64,000 bases of DNA from CAWCWK01 sp963842125. Its GTDB lineage: Bacteria; Pseudomonadota; Alphaproteobacteria; Rhizobiales; CAWCWK01. Within the stretch, counting starts at the first letter, position 1. Each line of letters starts with the position of its first letter. The translations under genes and the position numbers were made by a program. The stretch lies in the NCBI GenBank assembly GCA_963842125.1, contig CAWJFE010000005.1:806001-870000 (forward strand), in the 5' to 3' direction. Below, piece by piece: positions 60,569-64,000 of this stretch. The notes under the pieces are model-generated. The model made no database searches and was not told the origin of the DNA. It worked only from the letters and a program-made list of their open reading frames with translations.

Positions 60569-61453
60569 TCAGCCGGCGAAGCGGCGTTCGGGGAGGCCGC
60601 GAACGCCGAGCCCGCGGACGGCGAAGAGCGCGCCGCGCAGCGGGCCGTCGCCGGGATATTTCGGCAATGGCGGCTCGGCCATCGACGTGACGAAGAGCGT
60701 ATCGAGCCCCGGGCCGCCAAAGGCGACGCTGGTCGTCTTGACGACCGGCATTCGGATTTCGCGGTCTATCGTGCCATCCGGCGCGTAGCGGATGACGCGT
60801 CCGTCGAAGACGGTGGCGCTCCACAGAAAGCCCTCCGCATCGACGGTCGCACCATCGGGCGCGCCGCCCGCCGGGCTGTCGACACAGATAAAACTGCGCC
60901 GGTTGGTCGCGGTGCCCGTCGCCGGATCGTAGTCATAGGCGTAGATCGTGCCGCGAAAGCTGTCGGCGAAGTAGAGCGTGCGCCCATCCGGCGACCAGCA
61001 CGGTCCGTTCGAGCAGATGATGCCGTCGTCGAGCCGCGTCATGCGATGGTCGGCCCCGAGCGACCAGAGGGCGCCTCTCGGCTCCGCTTCGGCCATGTCC
61101 ATCGAACCGCATACGAACCGGCCGCTCGGATCGACCTTGCCGTCGTTAAGCCGGTTCGTATCGAGGCCGGGCTCGGGATCGGTCCAGAGATCGAGCGTGC
61201 CGGTCTCCAGGTCGAGACCGTGGAAGCCGTCGGCGAGGGCGACGACCGCGCCGCCCCGTGAACGCAGCGCCATCGCGCCGATGGGGGAGGGCACGGTCCA
61301 GGCGCGCATCTCGGCGCCCTCGGCGGTGCAGCGAAAGACCCGCTGACCGAGGCTGTCGAGGAAGTAGAGGCGCTCCGTCTCCACGTCCCAGACCGGACCC
61401 TCGCCGAGAAGCGGCTTCACGTCCGCCACGACGTCTATCGTCACGTCCGCCAT
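60569..61453 (-). CDS. SMP-30/gluconolactonase family lactonase
   Basis: A 294-residue six-bladed beta-propeller lactonase, hydrolysing a sugar lactone to its aldonic acid. The divalent-metal ligands expected from SMP-30 are present: Glu18 in LLGEGPVWD, Asn149 in ICSNGPCWSPDG and Asp200 in GAPDGATVDAEG. Asn103 in TNRLNDGKVDPSGRF is the usual substrate contact. GTIYAYDYDPATG and FVTSMAEPP are normal blade segments. It starts two bases after the BKACE stop. With the flanking SDR and dehydrogenase it suggests non-phosphorylative sugar oxidation. Confidence 0.92.
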   Translation of the reverse strand: MADVTIDVVADVKPLLGEGPVWDVETERLYFLDSLGQRVFRCTAEGAEMRAWTVPSPIGAMALRSRGGAVVALADGFHGLDLETGTLDLWTDPEPGLDTNRLNDGKVDPSGRFVCGSMDMAEAEPRGALWSLGADHRMTRLDDGIICSNGPCWSPDGRTLYFADSFRGTIYAYDYDPATGTATNRRSFICVDSPAGGAPDGATVDAEGFLWSATVFDGRVIRYAPDGTIDREIRMPVVKTTSVAFGGPGLDTLFVTSMAEPPLPKYPGDGPLRGALFAVRGLGVRGLPERRFAG

Positions 61454-61455
61454 CG

Positions 61456-62403
61456 CTAGAACCCGACCTTGTCAGCGCCCTTGAGGCCGAGAATGGCGCG
61501 AGCCTCGTCGGGCGTGGCGGGGGTGAGGCTGAGACCGTCGAGAATGTGCCGCACGAGCCGAACCTGCTCGGCGCTCGACTCGGCCAGACGGCCAGGTCCG
61601 GCCCAGAGCGAGTCTTCCAGCCCTACGCGAACATGCCCGCCCATGGCCGCCGCCATCGCACCGATCCGCATCTGGCCGGAGCCAGCGCCCAGCACCGACC
61701 AGCGATAGCTATCGCCGAAGAGCCGGTCGGCGGTGCGGCGCATCATCTGTACGTCTTCCGGATGCCCGCCTATGCCGCCGAGGAGCCCGAAGACAGATTG
61801 GACGAAGAGCGGTGCCTCCACCTTGCCGCGGTCGGCCATGTGCCGGAGCGAATAGAGGTGACCGATATCGTAGCACTCGAACTCAAAGCGGGTCGCGTTC
61901 CCGCGACAGGTATCGAGAACGTGCTCGATGTCCTTGAATGTGTTGCGGAAGACGAGATCGCGTGAGTTCTCGAGATGCTCGTTCTCCCAAGCTCTCGGCA
62001 TGTCGGGAAAGCGGGCCTGCATCGGATAGAGGCCGAAATTCATCGACCCCATGTTGAGAGACGCGAGCTCGGGCGCGAAATGGGCGGCCGGGGCGACCCT
62101 TTCCTCGACCGTCATGAAGGGGCTCCCACCCGTCGTCACGTTGATGACCGCGTCGGTGCGCGCCTTGAGTGCCGGCAGGATGCGCCCGAACGCCTCGACC
62201 GATTGGTCGGGACGGCCGGTCTCGGGGTCCCGCGCGTGAACGTGGAGGATCGCCGCCCCAGCCTCGGCCGCGCGGACGCCCTCCTCGACGATCTCCTCGG
62301 CCGTCACAGGTAGGTGTGGCGACATGGACGGGGTGTGGATCGCACCGGTCAGGGCGCAGGTGATGATGGTCCGGCGCTCGCCGGCGTCGGTGCGGGTCGT
62401 CAT
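61456..62403 (-). CDS. BKACE family 3-keto acid cleavage enzyme
   Basis: A 315-residue Zn-dependent beta-keto acid cleavage enzyme (the family of 3-keto-5-aminohexanoate cleavage protein). These enzymes condense a beta-keto acid with acetyl-CoA and release acetoacetate plus a new acyl-CoA. The N-terminal barrel strand TIITCALTGAIHTPSMSPHLPVTAEEIVEEGVRAAEAGAAILHVHARDPETGRPDQ carries the metal-binding His-x-His pair in HVHARD. INVTTGGSPFMTVEERV, LASLNMGSMNFGLYPM and VGLEDSLWAGPGRLAESSAEQVRLV complete the family pattern. It overlaps the upstream dehydrogenase by ATGA. The cofactor chemistry is known for the family; this member's substrate is not. Confidence 0.93.
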   Translation of the reverse strand: MTTRTDAGERRTIITCALTGAIHTPSMSPHLPVTAEEIVEEGVRAAEAGAAILHVHARDPETGRPDQSVEAFGRILPALKARTDAVINVTTGGSPFMTVEERVAPAAHFAPELASLNMGSMNFGLYPMQARFPDMPRAWENEHLENSRDLVFRNTFKDIEHVLDTCRGNATRFEFECYDIGHLYSLRHMADRGKVEAPLFVQSVFGLLGGIGGHPEDVQMMRRTADRLFGDSYRWSVLGAGSGQMRIGAMAAAMGGHVRVGLEDSLWAGPGRLAESSAEQVRLVRHILDGLSLTPATPDEARAILGLKGADKVGF

Positions 62404-63395
62404 CGCTTGTCCTTCTCGTCCGACGCGGAGCGGGCTTCGTCAGCGTCGCGGCGGATGATGTGGGCGGCGAGGTCTGCTAGTCGCGCGTCCCGCCAGGCCT
62501 GCCGCTCGACGATGTCGGCAAGGTCGAGATGTTCGCGCCGTGCCGCGACGATCCGCTCGCCCAGGCCACCGGTCCAGGCCGGGCGCGCCGGGCGGTGCCG
62601 GCCGATCGTCTCATAGGCGTCGCCGTAGCGCTCGAAGAAGCCGGCCACGCCGTCGGGCGCGTTGAGGTCGATCGTCTCGAAAGGTCCGACCACCGACCAG
62701 CGCCGTGCCAGCCCGTCTCGGATCGCGGTATCGATGTCGTCGACGGAGGCGAGGTCTTCGGCGACGAGCGTAAAGGCTTCGTCGAGAAGCGCGCCCTGAA
62801 GCCGGTTCATTACGAAACCCTCGGTCTCGCCTCGCATGCGGATCGGGGATTGGCCGCAGGCCGTCATCAGACGTGCCGTTGCGTCGAGCGCTGCGGCGGA
62901 GGTCCGCGGCCCCGGCACGATCTCGACGGCAGGGACCAGATGAGGCGGATTGAGCGGGTGTGCGACGAGGCATCGTTCGGGGTGCGCGAGTTCTTTCGAG
63001 AGATCGGACGGCATCAGCGCCGACGTCGAACTGGCGAGCACGGTATCTGCTGCGACGAAGCCTTCGAGCTCGGATAGAAGGGCACGTTTCACGTCGAGCC
63101 GTTCGGCGACGTTCTCCTGCACGTGGCATGCGCCCTCGGCGGCCTCGGCCAGCGTCGCGGGCGCAGCGATGCGGCCCAGGATGCCGTCGGGCACCTGGCC
63201 GCCCAGGAGGCCGAGTTCGGCGAGGGGCGGTGCCATACGGGCGATCTCGCGCAAGGCGTCCTCGGCTATGCCCGGTGCCCGGTCGTGAAGGCGGACCTCG
63301 TAGCCGCCTCTTGCGAAGGCGATGGCCCAGGACCGGCCCACGAGCCCGCAGCCGATGACGGCCACCCGCCCCTTCATAGCTCCGTCTCCCGTCAT
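62400..63395 (-). CDS. 3-hydroxy acid dehydrogenase (L-gulonate 3-dehydrogenase/lambda-crystallin-like)
   Basis: A 331-residue NAD-dependent dehydrogenase of the 3-hydroxyacyl-CoA dehydrogenase superfamily. The cofactor motif VAVIGCGLVGRSWAIAFARGGYEVRLHD is at the start. HVQENVAERLDVKRALLSELEG, SSTSALMPSDLSKELAHPERCLVAHPLNPPHLVPAVEIVPGPRTS and GFVMNRLQGALLDEAFTLVAE plus VGPFETIDLNAPDGV resemble lambda-crystallin/L-gulonate 3-dehydrogenase more than carnitine dehydrogenase. ATG at 63395 has GGAGGATC nine bases upstream; ATG at 63377 is an alternative that trims six residues. It precedes BKACE with an ATGA overlap, implying that oxidation at C3 makes the keto acid that BKACE then cleaves. Confidence 0.9.
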   Translation of the reverse strand: MTGDGAMKGRVAVIGCGLVGRSWAIAFARGGYEVRLHDRAPGIAEDALREIARMAPPLAELGLLGGQVPDGILGRIAAPATLAEAAEGACHVQENVAERLDVKRALLSELEGFVAADTVLASSTSALMPSDLSKELAHPERCLVAHPLNPPHLVPAVEIVPGPRTSAAALDATARLMTACGQSPIRMRGETEGFVMNRLQGALLDEAFTLVAEDLASVDDIDTAIRDGLARRWSVVGPFETIDLNAPDGVAGFFERYGDAYETIGRHRPARPAWTGGLGERIVAARREHLDLADIVERQAWRDARLADLAAHIIRRDADEARSASDEKDKR

Positions 63396-63411
63396 GGCCG
63401 CCGATCCTCCG

Positions 63412-64000
63412 TCACGGCTTTGCGCCGTCAGGCGTGAAGAGGTGCATACCTGAGGGATCGAAGGCCAGCGCAACTTGATGTCCGACGGCTATCGGGGCGT
63501 CTCCCCCCACGATGGCGCGGACCTCGTCGTCGCCTCCACGCACGGTGACGATGGCGAAGCCACCCAGCCGTTCGACATCCGTCACTCGCGCGTCAGACGC
63601 GCTGTCAGGCGTCACCGACACAGCCTCCGGCCGTACCGCGAGCAGGCAGCCGGCGAAGCCACCCGGCCGATCGAAGGGGATAGGGCCGGAGGGGACAGGG
63701 CCAAAGGGGCTGACTAGGCGCCCGTTTTCGGTCCGGACAGCAATACGGTTGATGCGGGGCGAGCCGACGAGTTCGGCTACGGCCAGCGTGTCGGGCGCTG
63801 CGTAGATATCGTCGGGCACGCCGACCTGCACGAGGCGGCCGCGATCGAGAATGGCGAGGCGATCGGCCACGCTCATCGCCTCCTCGTTGTCGTGCGTGAC
63901 GTAGATGAAGGTGTGGCCGAGCTCGGTCTGAAGGCGTTTCAGCTCGACGCGCATCGTGTCGCGCAGGCGCGCATCGAGGGCGGCGATAGGCTCGTCCATC
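63412..64000 (-). CDS. sugar ABC transporter ATP-binding protein, MalK/UgpC type (N-terminus cut by window edge)
   Basis: The C-terminal 195 residues of an ABC ATPase of the CUT1/UgpC-MalK class. Visible are the end of the Walker B/D-loop (DEPIAALDARLRD), MRVELKRLQTELGHTFIYVTHDNEEAMSVADRLAILDRGRLVQVGVPDDIYAAP with the switch histidine, and a C-terminal TOBE-type regulatory domain (LLAVRPEAVSVTP and a terminal VALAFDPSGMHLFTPDGAKP). The nucleotide-binding P-loop lies beyond base 64000. It is the first visible gene of the leftward operon, 16 bases before the dehydrogenase. Such ATPases usually serve sugar or polyol importers, matching the catabolic genes downstream. Confidence 0.9.
   Translation of the reverse strand, partial: MDEPIAALDARLRDTMRVELKRLQTELGHTFIYVTHDNEEAMSVADRLAILDRGRLVQVGVPDDIYAAPDTLAVAELVGSPRINRIAVRTENGRLVSPFGPVPSGPIPFDRPGGFAGCLLAVRPEAVSVTPDSASDARVTDVERLGGFAIVTVRGGDDEVRAIVGGDAPIAVGHQVALAFDPSGMHLFTPDGAKP

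Noticed and set aside
1..64000. CRISPR arrays, prophage, insertion sequences, tRNA or rRNA genes
   Set aside because: No spaced repeats, transposase or phage-like proteins, or structural RNA signatures were recognised anywhere in the window.

Overview
This 64 kb window has high GC (about two thirds) and is almost entirely protein-coding. It looks like an alphaproteobacterial, probably Hyphomicrobiales (Rhizobiales-type), chromosome or large replicon. The reasons are choline uptake genes of the ChoXWV type, an HWE/HisKA_2-type histidine kinase, many solute-binding-protein transporters (TRAP, TTT, ABC), and intergenic palindromes of a kind common in that order. I saw no rRNA, tRNA, CRISPR array, phage gene or insertion sequence. 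Genes are packed into operons with very frequent 1-4 base stop/start overlaps (ATGA, GTGA, TGATG), which fixes many start codons. The identity below genus level cannot be told from this sequence alone.

Layout. (1) 1-5260, minus: CitE-like lyase (cut by the window edge), MmgE/PrpD protein, acyl-CoA dehydrogenase, CaiB/BaiF CoA-transferase and a FAS1/MaoC-like hydratase, with a divergent LysR regulator at 5376-6285 that carries a frameshift. This gene set resembles itaconate/citramalyl-CoA catabolic clusters. (2) 6432-14881, plus: a LivJHMGF-type ABC importer followed by aldehyde dehydrogenase, an SDR dehydrogenase and an LLM flavin monooxygenase. (3) 14904-15245, minus: a YciI-like protein. 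(4) 15468-26091, plus: thiolase, acyl-CoA ligase, SDR, TRAP transporter, fused indolepyruvate-type ferredoxin oxidoreductase and enoyl-CoA hydratase, a CoA-dependent acid degradation operon. (5) 26327-27001, minus: DJ-1/PfpI-family protein. (6) 27258-34136, minus: a molybdenum hydroxylase (FAD, 2Fe-2S and Mo subunits) followed by a second TRAP transporter, with a divergent TetR gene at 34341. The 2Fe-2S subunit carries several frameshifts.

(7) 35166-38107: a LuxR-type regulator and a TadG-like pilus protein bracketed by two copies of a palindromic repeat. (8) 38831-46489: serine hydrolase, a LysR regulator divergent from a TctCBA tricarboxylate transporter plus CaiB CoA-transferase, and D-lactate dehydrogenase. 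(9) 46551-52762: betBA (choline to glycine betaine) divergent from choXWV (choline uptake). (10) 53074-58497: a PAS-GGDEF-EAL protein, a PAS/HisKA_2 sensor kinase and a secreted histidine phosphatase-like protein. (11) 58604-64000, minus: sugar-type ABC ATPase (cut), lambda-crystallin/L-gulonate-3-dehydrogenase-like enzyme, BKACE, SMP-30 lactonase, SDR and a xylose-type binding protein. Together these look like an uncharacterised sugar-acid pathway with C3 oxidation followed by beta-keto acid cleavage.

The common theme is import of small organic acids or sugars coupled directly to the first catabolic enzymes in the same operon, each with its own regulator. The most novel-looking biology is the sugar-acid/BKACE operon (11) and the transporter-coupled molybdenum hydroxylase operon (6). 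The four apparent single-base insertions (one in the LysR gene, three in the 2Fe-2S gene) should be checked against reads before they are interpreted as gene loss.
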